Below, piece by piece: positions 44,819 through 53,906 of a DNA stretch of 64,000 nucleotides. A program made the position numbers and the translations under genes. The notes under the pieces were generated by a model, which saw nothing but the letters and a program-made list of their open reading frames with translations, did no database searches and was not told where the DNA came from. Source of the DNA: JAPPHA01 sp964291635 (GTDB lineage Bacteria; Pseudomonadota; Alphaproteobacteria; Rhodobacterales; Rhodobacteraceae); contig OZ219905.1 in NCBI GenBank assembly GCA_964291635.2, positions 372,001 through 436,000 of the forward strand. Direction: 5' to 3'. How positions within the stretch are numbered: position 1 is the stretch's first letter; the number at the start of each line of letters is the position of its first letter.

Positions 44819-45913
44819 TTAACCCGGGTCGGCCGTCCGTGCGGCTGCCTGCTCCGCGTGCACGCGCGGGAGGTCGAGACCGATTTCGGTGTAGTACCTG
44901 AGCGCACCGGGATGCAATTGAACACTCGGGCCATCGAATGCGCCGTCCAGCGTGACCCATTCCATGTATGGCGCCTCCGAACGAAACCGCTCGATGTTTT
45001 CCCAGAAAGACCGTGTCATTTCGTAGACAAGCTCTTCGCTGAAATCCATTCGCGCGAAGATACCGGCGGTCGTCGCAACCGTGTAGACCGGTTCCGAATT
45101 GACGACGCGCCTCGAGTACACGTTCTCCGGAATTTCCCTGAGCCTGCCCCCGACCGAGTTGACGATCTCGCTCGCCCGTGCGGGAAGTGTCCCGGTTTCC
45201 TCCGGCGACAGCCCGAGCAATCGCACACGGGTTCTCCGGGCGATCCGTTCGACCTCTGGAAACGGCGGAATACCTGCTGTGACATAGACTTCGATTTCTC
45301 GGTTGCGGAATGACCGTCTTGCGGAAGCAGGATCCGCCTTGTGTATCACGAAGTCGATCCCTGGTACGAGACCGGTTACGGCCTCGATCCATTCAAGTGC
45401 CATTTTCCTGGCAACCGAGCCAGGTGGGCCCGGATAGACCAGGCTCCTGCGCAAATCCGGCAACCGCTTGATGTCGCTGTCGGCGTGAACGACGAGATGC
45501 CATGCACCGGCAGGGAACCAGAAGACCAGGCCCAGGTTGCCACTGAGGTCGGGAGCATCCCCGAGCCAGCCGAACACCCCCTGCCCTTCGATCATTTGAA
45601 GCAGGACTTCCGGCGAGGACAGGACGACGTCGCGTTGCCCTTTTGCGGCCTCGACCATGTGTATCGCCGCGTTCGTGCCATGAGAAACGCTCACGCGGGC
45701 CCGGTCGGAATCGTTCTCCGCAAAGGACAGCAGAAACGCCATCACGTGATCGATCGAAGACCCGGGTGGCCCGGTAATTGCGCGGACCGGTCCCGACGCG
45801 CCTCCGGGGCCTGCCGAAATCGTCCCCGCAAAGACCAGAACCAGGGCCAGGAAGAAACACCCGGACCGCCGTTCTCGATTCGAAGTCCCGGCAGGTGGAG
45901 CGAACAGTTTCAA
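44819..45913 (-). CDS. TAXI-family TRAP transporter solute-binding protein
   Basis: Periplasmic binding component of a TAXI-type TRAP importer. About 364 residues. A hydrophobic N-terminal segment (CFFLALVLVFAGTISAG) serves as the signal. The mature part shows ITGPPGSSIDHVMAFLLSFAEN, FWFPAGAWHLVVHADSDIKRLPDLR and VYPGPPGSVARKMAL. The start is uncertain: TTG at 45913, 13 bases past the ilvD stop, is the best in-frame choice, with weak ribosome-binding support. No TRAP membrane subunit is encoded nearby, so it must work with one elsewhere. Confidence 0.8.
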   Translation of the reverse strand: MKLFAPPAGTSNRERRSGCFFLALVLVFAGTISAGPGGASGPVRAITGPPGSSIDHVMAFLLSFAENDSDRARVSVSHGTNAAIHMVEAAKGQRDVVLSSPEVLLQMIEGQGVFGWLGDAPDLSGNLGLVFWFPAGAWHLVVHADSDIKRLPDLRRSLVYPGPPGSVARKMALEWIEAVTGLVPGIDFVIHKADPASARRSFRNREIEVYVTAGIPPFPEVERIARRTRVRLLGLSPEETGTLPARASEIVNSVGGRLREIPENVYSRRVVNSEPVYTVATTAGIFARMDFSEELVYEMTRSFWENIERFRSEAPYMEWVTLDGAFDGPSVQLHPGALRYYTEIGLDLPRVHAEQAAARTADPG

Positions 45914-45926
45914 GTCTTGCGCTTCG

Positions 45927-47780
45927 TCAGCCTTGCGGGTCGAGGCGAATCGCCCCCTGGCTGGCGTTTCCAACCAGCGCCGCATACGCCCTCAGCGCCT
46001 TCGACACCTTGCGCTTGCGCGGTTTTTCGGGCCGCCAGCCGGAAGGACATGCGGCATCCGTTGCCGCCCGGCGTTTGGCAAGCTCTTCCGCGGTCAGGCG
46101 AACATTGATTTCACGATTCGGGATGTCGATGTCGATCATGTCGCCTTCCCGGATCAATCCGATATCGCCTCCCTCCGCCGCCTCGGGAGACACATGACCG
46201 ATGGACAGGCCCGACGTCCCTCCGGAGAACCGGCCGTCGGTCACGAGAGCACAGGCCGCCCCCAGCTTCATCGATTTCAGGTAACTGGTCGGATACAGCA
46301 TTTCCTGCATGCCCGGGCCGCCCCGGGGACCTTCGTAACGGATCACAACGACATCCCCGGCCGCGACGTCTCCGCCCAGTATCCGTTTGACCGCCTCATC
46401 CTGCGACTCGCAGACAATTGCCGGCCCGGAAAACCTCAGGATGCTTTCATCCACCCCGGCCGTTTTCACGACACAACCTTCCCTGGCTATGTTTCCGAAC
46501 AACACTGCAAGACCGCCGTCCCGTGAAAACGCATGCGCCGCGCTCCGGATGACGCCATTCTCCCGGTCCCGGTCCAGTTCCGTATACCTCCGGTTCTGCG
46601 AAAACGCGGTCTGTGTCGGAACACCGCCCGGAGCCGCGAGAAACAGGTTGCAGACTGCCGAATCCCGCGTGTTCGCGATGTCCCAGGTATCGAGGGCCTC
46701 GCCCAGGCTGGCGGAATGAATCGTCGACACCGACCGGTCGATGAGGCCGGCCCTGTCGAGCTCTCCGAGGATGGCAAAGATCCCGCCTGCCCGGTGCACA
46801 TCCTCCATGTGCACATTGGAGACGGCCGGCGCGACCTTGCACAGGCAAGGCGTGTGACGCGAGAGGGCGTCAATGTCTTCGAGGGTAAAATCCACCTCGC
46901 CTTCATGGGCGATGGCGAGAAGGTGGAGGATCGTGTTCGTCGAGCCGCCCATCGCGATATCGAGCGACATCGCGTTCCTGAACGCGGATTTCGTCGCGAT
47001 TCCGCGGGGTGTCGCACTGGCATCACCGTCTTCGTAGCACCGCCGCGCCAGCGCCACGATTCGCTGGCCTGCCTGGCGAAAGAGAGACTCGCGGTCGGCA
47101 TGGGTCGCAAGGACCGAGCCGTTGCCGGGAAATGCAACTCCCAGGGCTTCCGCCAGGCAATTCATGGAATTGGCGGTAAACATCCCCGAACAGGAGCCGC
47201 AGGTCGGACAGGCATTCCGCTCGTATTCGGCGACTTCCTCGTCCGACAGGTCGGGGTTTGCCGCCTGAACCATGGCATCGACGAGATCGACGGCCCGTTC
47301 CTTGCCCTTGACGACGACTTTCCCTGCTTCCATGGGCCCGCCCGAGACAAAGATCGCCGGTACGTTGAGGCGCATTGCCGCCATCAGCATTCCCGGTGTG
47401 ATCTTGTCGCAGTTGGATATGCAGACCATGGCGTCGGCACAATGGGCGTTGACCATGTATTCCACGCTGTCGGCGATGACTTCGCGGGACGGCAATGAAT
47501 ACAGCATTCCATCGTGTCCCATGGCGATGCCGTCATCCACCGCGATGGTGTTGAATTCCTTGGCGACACCCCCTGCGTTCTCGATTTCCCGGGCAACGAG
47601 CTGGCCCAGGTCCTTCAGGTGAACATGGCCCGGCACAAACTGGGTAAAGGAGTTCACGACGGCGATGATCGGTTTTCCGAAGTCGCCGTCCTTCATTCCG
47701 GTCGCCCGCCACAGTCCGCGCGCCCCGGCCATGTTACGCCCGTGGGTCGTTGTGCGAGATCGATAAGGTATCATAGCCAT
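45927..47780 (-). CDS. ilvD: Dihydroxy-acid dehydratase
   Basis: Iron-sulfur enzyme of valine/isoleucine/pantothenate biosynthesis. 617 residues. Opens with YRSRTTTHGRNMAGARGLWRATGM; conserved stretches include NSFTQFVPGHVHLKDLG, CISNCDKITPGMLMAA, ACPTCGSCSGMFTANSMNCL (cluster Cys) and GGPGMQEMLYPTSYL. ATG at 47780 has GGAG 8 bases upstream. It heads the strand-sharing set ilvD - TAXI - sulfatase - FAD oxidase, with only 13 bases before the next gene. Confidence 0.96.
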   Translation of the reverse strand: MAMIPYRSRTTTHGRNMAGARGLWRATGMKDGDFGKPIIAVVNSFTQFVPGHVHLKDLGQLVAREIENAGGVAKEFNTIAVDDGIAMGHDGMLYSLPSREVIADSVEYMVNAHCADAMVCISNCDKITPGMLMAAMRLNVPAIFVSGGPMEAGKVVVKGKERAVDLVDAMVQAANPDLSDEEVAEYERNACPTCGSCSGMFTANSMNCLAEALGVAFPGNGSVLATHADRESLFRQAGQRIVALARRCYEDGDASATPRGIATKSAFRNAMSLDIAMGGSTNTILHLLAIAHEGEVDFTLEDIDALSRHTPCLCKVAPAVSNVHMEDVHRAGGIFAILGELDRAGLIDRSVSTIHSASLGEALDTWDIANTRDSAVCNLFLAAPGGVPTQTAFSQNRRYTELDRDRENGVIRSAAHAFSRDGGLAVLFGNIAREGCVVKTAGVDESILRFSGPAIVCESQDEAVKRILGGDVAAGDVVVIRYEGPRGGPGMQEMLYPTSYLKSMKLGAACALVTDGRFSGGTSGLSIGHVSPEAAEGGDIGLIREGDMIDIDIPNREINVRLTAEELAKRRAATDAACPSGWRPEKPRKRKVSKALRAYAALVGNASQGAIRLDPQG

Positions 47781-47899
47781 GACCACTGTCTCCGATTGCG
47801 TTCAATCACCGGCACCTGCACACGGTTGCCAATGGTATACAGTAATTGCGCAGGATTTCGAAGCCGCTGCCTGCTTCGCATGCGCGCCTTCCACGAACG

Positions 47900-48541
47900 T
47901 CACTCACCGGACCGGCGAAACATGGAAGCAAGGCTTCGGCAAAGCGAACCGATCTTCGCCGCGCCGAACCGGAACATCGATCCCAGCCGTTCCAGAACCG
48001 GGGAAATCCAGCGAACATAGAACCGTCGCGTGACCCGGTAAAGAATGAAAGACAACAGCGCAAGAACCGTCAGCAGGATGAGGCTGAACCACGGAATCGT
48101 CGATGCATCGGGGCCGGACACCCGTTCGATGGAGGTGGCGTTCGGGTAGATCGTCAGGAGTTCACTGCGCCAGCCATAGTGTGTAATGGCTACCCAGACC
48201 GGATCATCTGCCGTGCTCGCGAAGGTCTTTGCCTCCGCGTTCAGGTTGGCGCTGTCAACCTTGAAATATGGCGGCCAGCCAAATCCCGTGTCTTCGTTGC
48301 GATAGACCATCAGGCTGCCGTCGGGCATCGCCGCATCGATGAAAAACACATCGCGCGTCTCGAGGTTGGCCGTTCCGGCAGGGGATTTCGCCCAGAAAAT
48401 ACCGGTCAGGCCGAAATCGACCCGGCGCTCGTAGCCATCGATGATCCTGGCGATATCCCTTTGGGGAAGCGTATAGTGCAGGAACGCCGCGAGAATTGCG
48501 AAGACAACGACGTGGGGAATGAACCGCACCAGGTACCGCAT
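47900..48541 (-). CDS. DUF1523-family protein
   Basis: Membrane protein of unknown function. 213 residues. N-terminal membrane segment (FIPHVVVFAILAAFLHYTL), a periplasmic domain with FGLTGIFWAKSPAGTANLETRDVFFIDA and GFGWPPYFKVDSANLNAEA, then a second membrane segment (IPWFSLILLTVLALLSFILY) and a basic tail. ATG at 48541 has GAGGAG 9 bases upstream; the longer frame is rejected. Divergent from the P1 peptidase. Confidence 0.82.
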   Translation of the reverse strand: MRYLVRFIPHVVVFAILAAFLHYTLPQRDIARIIDGYERRVDFGLTGIFWAKSPAGTANLETRDVFFIDAAMPDGSLMVYRNEDTGFGWPPYFKVDSANLNAEAKTFASTADDPVWVAITHYGWRSELLTIYPNATSIERVSGPDASTIPWFSLILLTVLALLSFILYRVTRRFYVRWISPVLERLGSMFRFGAAKIGSLCRSLASMFRRSGE

Positions 48542-48732
48542 GATTCGAACTCCTCTGACGTGATGCGCCTGACCGGCGCCGACCGGGCCTTTCTGTTTAC
48601 ACCTTTGGTGCCTTAGTCGATAGTGCAGGACGTTGAAACGCGGGATGGCCACCATGCAATGCACCGGGACCACGGATCGATGGCACGAATCAAGGCTTCC
48701 CTGATCCGATTCGGAAGTGCAGGTTCAGGCCC

Positions 48733-49740
48733 TTGGACGGTCAAGTGAAACCGGGGCCGCAAAACCTGATCACCGATGTCGACGGTATTCTTGTCGGGAA
48801 CGCATCGGACGCAAAACTCAAGTCCGGTGTTACTGTCCTCACGTCTGATCGGCCGTTCACCGCCGCGGTCCATGTCATGGGTGGCGCTCCGGGGACCCGT
48901 GAAACCGACCTGCTCCATCCGTCGCGACTGGTGGAACAAGTAGATGCGCTCGTCCTCTCCGGAGGGTCTGCTTTCGGTCTCGACGCGGCATCCGGTATTG
49001 CTGATGCCCTCGTCGGTGTCGGCAGGGGGTATCCGGTCGGAGATGTCAGGGTTCCGATCGTCCCCGCCGCCATTCTCTTTGACCTCCTGAACGGAGGGGA
49101 CAAAGACTGGGCCACAAACCCATACCGTGAACTTGGCCGGCAAGCATTCAACGAAGCGAAGGCACAGTTCAATCTTGGGTCGGTTGGAGCAGGAACCGGC
49201 GCGACAACGGCAAACATGAAAGGGGGCCTCGGATCCGCATCGCTCGAACTTGACGACGGTCTCGTGGTTGGAGCCCTGGTGGCCGCCAATCCGATCGGTT
49301 CTGTCACGGTCCCGGGCAGCAGCCGGTTCTGGGCCGCACCTTTCGAGATCGATGGTGAGTTCGGCGATGCCGGCCTTCCTGAGACCGCACCACTTCCCGA
49401 GCAGACATTCCTGGGCAAACACACCGTTCTGGATGAAACGGCAAATACGACGATTGCGATTGTTGCCACAAACGCCGGTCTGACCCGGGGGCAGACAGAA
49501 CGCGTGGCCGTTGCCGCCCATGACGGACTGGCACGCGCTATCGTTCCTTCCCATACTCCATTCGACGGTGACCTGGTTTTCGCGGCAGCGACTTCGACGC
49601 GGTCGAGACTGATCACGCCGACCGATCTCCTTTCCCTCTGCCACGCCTCGTCGCTGTGCCTGGCGAGGGCTGTTGCCCGGGCCATCCGATACGCCAAGCC
49701 CGAACCTGGCGACATACTCCCGTGCTGGAACCAAATCTGA
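48733..49740 (+). CDS. P1-family (DmpA/NylC-like) aminopeptidase
   Basis: Self-processing N-terminal nucleophile hydrolase; relatives cleave D- or beta-peptides and amides. 335 residues. Motifs: ITDVDGILVGNASD, LSGGSAFGLDAASGI, GSVGAGTGATTANMKGGLG, and NTTIAIVATNAGLT at about residues 237-250, where the first Thr of the pair is the expected nucleophile after autocleavage. TTG at 48733 is the given start; GTG at 48745 is an alternative. Confidence 0.87.
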   Translation: MDGQVKPGPQNLITDVDGILVGNASDAKLKSGVTVLTSDRPFTAAVHVMGGAPGTRETDLLHPSRLVEQVDALVLSGGSAFGLDAASGIADALVGVGRGYPVGDVRVPIVPAAILFDLLNGGDKDWATNPYRELGRQAFNEAKAQFNLGSVGAGTGATTANMKGGLGSASLELDDGLVVGALVAANPIGSVTVPGSSRFWAAPFEIDGEFGDAGLPETAPLPEQTFLGKHTVLDETANTTIAIVATNAGLTRGQTERVAVAAHDGLARAIVPSHTPFDGDLVFAAATSTRSRLITPTDLLSLCHASSLCLARAVARAIRYAKPEPGDILPCWNQI

Positions 49741-50283
49741 AGCCCGGTTCTTTGACCCACGGTGGTCTCGGGCTCATGCCGGCTCGGCCGAAAAGAACCG
49801 GAGTCTGCGCCAGAACGCGCCCACCTCGCCGGGCAGCCTGTCGCGTGTATCGGCCAGCGTGCGGGATTTCTCGTCGATCCGCCCCCGGGAAACAGAATCT
49901 CCTCGTTGCAGGCGGGTCGCGAAGCTCGTCGTCGAGCCTCTTGCAATGGATCCAGGCACTCATTTCGGTGCCATGGGCCATCGTCGTCACCGGTTCCGGG
50001 TCTGCCACGTTGCGCCGAGAAGCGCCGGTTCCGACCCTGTCCTTGCGTCGGCGAACGCCTCTGAATACGACGTGTCCATTGCGGTTTTCGACTTGCTGCA
50101 CGGTAGGCCTTTTCGAAGGATTCCCTTGTCGCGCGTGCGCGGCTCCGGAAACAAGCGGCCGCCTGTTCCATTGTCCCGTTTTCGTCAGGGCAATGTCGTG
50201 AAACGGTGCAAAATCGAGATAATGTCCGATAAGTCCGGTTTTTCGTGAAGTTCCGGATTAACATGCAACAGAGGATGAGGCGT
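49741..50283. other. Intergenic region with no assignable gene
   Basis: About 540 bases. Long frames occur on both strands, including a minus-strand frame of more than 500 codons that continues antisense through the peptidase gene, but their translations are low-complexity and share no motifs. GAGGATGAGG at the right end precedes the next gene and is its probable ribosome-binding region. Confidence 0.45.
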
Positions 50284-51435
50284 GTGAGCGAATACCAGTA
50301 CTACGAATTCAGGGCGATCGATCGCCCTCTGGACAAGTCGGACATCAATGCGCTGGGCGGTGTATCGTCACGAGCCGAGATCACTCCAACGGGATTCGCC
50401 ATTGAATACAACTGGAGCGATCTTCGAGCTGATCCGGCGAAGCTCATGGAGCAATGGTTCGACCTGCATCTGTATGTCGCCAGCTGGGGAACGCGGCGCC
50501 TGATGATCAGGCTACCGAAGCGATTCATCGACTGTTTCCAACTCGAAGGTTTCGATCACGAATGTGAATATCTGGAAGTCATCGATGCGGGCAAGAACCT
50601 GATTCTCGACATATTTGATCGTGACGAAGATTCCCAATTCGACGAAGTCGCGGACACGACGGCTTGGCTCGGCAGATTGGCGCCACTGCGGGAAGACCTG
50701 ATATCAGGTGACCGGCGCCTGCTCTATCTCATCTGGCTGACGAAGGTGGATAGGAACATTCTGGACGACAAAGAACCTGAGCCTCTGGCCGGGATCGGAC
50801 CGCTGTCGGATGGATTGAAGGCATTCGCCGATTTCTTCGACATCGGAAACGATCTGGTTCAGGCGGCTGCTGAGGTTTCTCCGAGTATCGTCGACAGCCA
50901 CCCCCATTCCGAATCGGTCCGATCCGCCATTGAGGCCATTCCCCACGGCAAAAAAACGGAGATCCTACATCGAATCGTTCACGGCGACGACCCCCACGTG
51001 CTGGCGAAACTGCGACGCCAGCTAAGGGAAACCCTGACGCCCGTTGACGAGACAGGGCGTTCGGAATTCCGGACGGCGGCAGACCTGCGGTCACGCGCCA
51101 ACGAACTTTCGAGCATACGGAAGGCTTTCGAGCAGGAACGGTTGGAGGCCGAACGCGCCAGGCGAAGACGCGAAGAAGCGGAAGCACGGAAGGATCGCAT
51201 CAAGGTACTTCGAGCCAGGGGAGATGCCGTTTGGGACGATGTCGAACTGGAAGTTGAACGGCGCAACCCTGGCAGTTACGAGCGGGCGATTGACCTGTTG
51301 GCCGACCTGCAGTGGCTCGCAGAAGAAGACGGTATGGTCCAGCAATTCAAGATTCGGTTGAGCAAAATCCGGGCTCGACACTCGAGAAAGCGAGATTTCA
51401 TCGCAAGGTCGGCAAGACTGAACAGATCGGAATAG
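50284..51435 (+). CDS. Conserved protein of unknown function (N-terminal SEYQYYEF family)
   Basis: 383 residues. I recognise a family that begins (M)SEYQYYEFRAIDRPLD and contains EQWFDLHLYVASWGTRRLMIRLPKR (about residues 59-83), but know of no assigned function. The C-terminal third is a charged, probably coiled-coil segment (KAFEQERLEAERARRRREEAEARKDRI). No membrane segment or signal. GTG at 50284 matches the family start; ATG codons at 50263 and 50275 are alternatives. Stands alone. Confidence 0.75.
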   Translation: MSEYQYYEFRAIDRPLDKSDINALGGVSSRAEITPTGFAIEYNWSDLRADPAKLMEQWFDLHLYVASWGTRRLMIRLPKRFIDCFQLEGFDHECEYLEVIDAGKNLILDIFDRDEDSQFDEVADTTAWLGRLAPLREDLISGDRRLLYLIWLTKVDRNILDDKEPEPLAGIGPLSDGLKAFADFFDIGNDLVQAAAEVSPSIVDSHPHSESVRSAIEAIPHGKKTEILHRIVHGDDPHVLAKLRRQLRETLTPVDETGRSEFRTAADLRSRANELSSIRKAFEQERLEAERARRRREEAEARKDRIKVLRARGDAVWDDVELEVERRNPGSYERAIDLLADLQWLAEEDGMVQQFKIRLSKIRARHSRKRDFIARSARLNRSE

Positions 51436-51720
51436 TGCCTGTTGCGGAATTTCATTCAAAACCCTCCAGCTGCGCTTTTTCCCTGAATTCGGCTGTTCCG
51501 TGCGTCGCCGGCCAGAAAATGGAGGCTTTCCTTTCGGCGTGTGGAAATATCGAGGCCCAGCGTACAGTCCAGCCAGCTCGGCGCCCCTGAGCTTACTGAA
51601 AGAAGAAGAATCCGCCTTCAACGAGACTTGTTCCCGGTTTCCAATCGCTCATGGAACTTGCCTGTGGTCACATATTGTGCGACCTGTACGGTTTCACTGA
51701 CCCTAATCCTGGATCTGATC

Positions 51721-53196
51721 ATGCTCGACCAAACGAATCTGACACTTCTGCTCAACGATTCCGAACTTCTCGCGACAAAGGCCTTTGTCGCCGGAGAGTG
51801 GATCGAGGCTGACGACGGCAATCGATTCCCGGTCATCAACCCGGCCAGGGGCGACGTCATTGTCGAGCTTCCGGACCTGGGAATCGACGAAACCCGGCAG
51901 GCCATCGCGGCAGCCGAAGACGCGCAAAAGGCCTGGGCCGCATGGACCGGCAAGGAACGCGCCGCTGTCCTGCGACGCTGGTATGACCTGCTCATGGGAA
52001 ACGCAGACGATCTGGCGGCCATCCTGACCGCTGAAATGGGCAAGCCCCTCGCCGAAGCAAAGGGTGAAATCATCTATGGCGCGAGTTTCATCGAATGGTT
52101 CGCCGAAGAGGGCAAGCGTGTCTACGGCGAGATCGTTCCCCCGACCCAGGCGGACAAGCGCATCCAGGTGATTCGCCAACCGGTCGGCGTTACGGCTTCG
52201 ATCACTCCGTGGAACTTCCCGAACGCCATGATCACGAGAAAGGCTGCGCCGGCTCTTGCGGTCGGCTGCGCCATGGTTTCGAGACCGGCAAAGGAGACGC
52301 CGCTTTCCGCGCTCGCCCTGGCCGTCCTCGCCGAACGCGCCGGGATTCCTGCCGGGGTTTTCAGCGTCGTTCCATCCACAAGGTCGGCGGCCATCGGGCG
52401 CGAGTTCTGCGAGAACCCCATCGTCCGCAAGCTCTCCTTTACGGGGTCGACGGAAGTGGGACGGATCCTGATGCGCCAGGGCGCCGACCAGATCATGAAA
52501 ATGTCCATGGAACTTGGCGGCAACGCGCCATTCATCGTCTTCGACGATGCCGACATCGATGCCGCGATCGAGGGCGCCATGATCTGCAAGTACCGGAACA
52601 ACGGCCAGACCTGTGTCTGCGCCAACCGGATTTACGTGCAGTCCGGCATATACGATGCCTTTGCCGAAAAGCTGGCGGCGGCAGCGGACAAGCTGACAAT
52701 CGGTGACGGGTTCGACGCGTCGGTCACGACCGGCCCCCTGATCAATCGGGACGCCGTTCTCAAGGTCGAGGAACACATCGCGGACGCGAAGACAAAGGGC
52801 GCCGAGGTCGTGACCGGCGGTAACCGTCATGCTCTTGGCGGGACGTTCTTTCAGCCGACCGTGTTGACCGGAGTGACCCGCGAAATGATGGTTACCAACG
52901 ACGAGACATTCGGGCCCGTCGCGCCCCTGTTCCGATTTGACGACGAAGCTGACGTCATCGAACAGGCGAACGACACCATCTTCGGCCTGGCCGCGTATTT
53001 CTACGCCCGCGACCTCTCCCGTGTGCACCGCGTTGCCGAAGCGCTGGAATACGGGATCATTGGCGTCAATACAGGGATCATATCGACCGAAGTGGCGCCG
53101 TTCGGCGGTTTCAAACAGTCCGGCATTGGCCGCGAGGGATCCCGCCACGGGATCGATGACTATCTCGAGATGAAATACGTCTGCATCGGGATATGA
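51721..53196 (+). CDS. gabD: Succinate-semialdehyde dehydrogenase (NAD(P)+)
   Basis: Oxidises succinate semialdehyde to succinate, the last step of GABA and polyamine breakdown. 491 residues. ALDH motifs: ITPWNFPNAMITRK, FTGSTEVGRILM, LELGGNAPFIVFDDAD (as MELGGNAPF), and the catalytic Cys in GQTCVCANR (first Cys). The usual Lys of the cofactor loop (V-x-K-P-A) is Arg in AMVSRPAKETP. ATG at 51721 with a weak upstream site; longer in-frame sequence upstream is not ALDH-like. A terminator lies 49 bases past the stop. Confidence 0.93.
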   Translation: MLDQTNLTLLLNDSELLATKAFVAGEWIEADDGNRFPVINPARGDVIVELPDLGIDETRQAIAAAEDAQKAWAAWTGKERAAVLRRWYDLLMGNADDLAAILTAEMGKPLAEAKGEIIYGASFIEWFAEEGKRVYGEIVPPTQADKRIQVIRQPVGVTASITPWNFPNAMITRKAAPALAVGCAMVSRPAKETPLSALALAVLAERAGIPAGVFSVVPSTRSAAIGREFCENPIVRKLSFTGSTEVGRILMRQGADQIMKMSMELGGNAPFIVFDDADIDAAIEGAMICKYRNNGQTCVCANRIYVQSGIYDAFAEKLAAAADKLTIGDGFDASVTTGPLINRDAVLKVEEHIADAKTKGAEVVTGGNRHALGGTFFQPTVLTGVTREMMVTNDETFGPVAPLFRFDDEADVIEQANDTIFGLAAYFYARDLSRVHRVAEALEYGIIGVNTGIISTEVAPFGGFKQSGIGREGSRHGIDDYLEMKYVCIGI

Positions 53197-53244
53197 CACC
53201 CTGGCGCAGCGGGCGGTTTCCTGACGCGATTCTGTTCCGAACAA

Positions 53245-53269
53245 AAACGGCCCGCAATGCGGGCCGTTT
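53245..53269. terminator. Bidirectional rho-independent terminator
   Basis: Perfect 11-bp stem AAACGGCCCGC / GCGGGCCGTTT with an AAT loop, between the convergent gabD and hsp20 genes. On the minus strand it is followed by a clean TTTTT run, so it terminates hsp20 well; on the plus strand the tail is only TTT plus GACTTG. Confidence 0.85.
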
Positions 53270-53292
53270 GACTTGCCGTTCTGTAAACGGTC

Positions 53293-53760
53293 CTATTTCG
53301 ATTTCTTTGCGGAACCGTCGATGGTCCGGGCCGGAGAGGCGATCTCGATCCGTCGTGGCTTGAGCGCCTCCGGAACCTCGCGGACGATTTCCACGTGGAG
53401 CAATCCGTTCTCGGTTGTCGCCCCCACTGCACGAATGTGATCCGCGAGCTGGAACCGCCGTTCGAATGCCCGGGTGGCAATTCCCCGATGGAGATAACTG
53501 GTTTCTCCATCCGGTTTGGATTCGGGCTTTTTGCCGGTAATCACCAACTGGCCGTCGCGCGTTTCGACCGACAGTTCAGCATCACTGAACCCGGCAACCG
53601 CGACCGTAATCCGGTAGCTGTCCTCGCCGGACTTCTCGATGTTGTAGGGTGGATAACCGTTCGAGCTTTCGCCGGTGGCCATCGCCCGATCCAGTATGTT
53701 CGCCATGCGGTCGAACCCGACCGTCGAGCGATAAAGTGGTGCGAAGTCAAACGTACGCAT
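53293..53760 (-). CDS. Small heat-shock protein Hsp20 (IbpA type)
   Basis: ATP-independent holdase chaperone. 155 residues. N-terminus MRTFDFAPLYRSTVGFDRM is the IbpA-like proteobacterial form; the alpha-crystallin core runs from YPPYNIEKSGEDSYRITVAVAGF to NGLLHVEIVREVPE, and RRIEI is the C-terminal anchoring I-x-I type motif. ATG at 53760 has a perfect AGGAGG 9 bases upstream. Confidence 0.94.
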   Translation of the reverse strand: MRTFDFAPLYRSTVGFDRMANILDRAMATGESSNGYPPYNIEKSGEDSYRITVAVAGFSDAELSVETRDGQLVITGKKPESKPDGETSYLHRGIATRAFERRFQLADHIRAVGATTENGLLHVEIVREVPEALKPRRIEIASPARTIDGSAKKSK

Positions 53761-53906
53761 TTCACACATCCTCCTCTTGAAGCAATATGATCGTTGCGGC
53801 CCTCACTTGGGACGGGCCTGGGTTGTTGCCGGATCCCGATCCAGGCTTCCGGCACGCATTATGTGGGTACGTGGCAGGAGAAATTCAACTTCCGGCGAAA
53901 GGAAAA

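Noticed and set aside
48741..50264. Minus-strand open frame of about 507 codons
   Set aside because: It is antisense to the well-supported P1 peptidase gene, Arg/Pro/Ser-rich, and has no family motif; typical of GC-rich shadow frames.
51703..53244. Minus-strand open frame of 513 codons
   Set aside because: It mirrors the gabD coding sequence and has no domain content.
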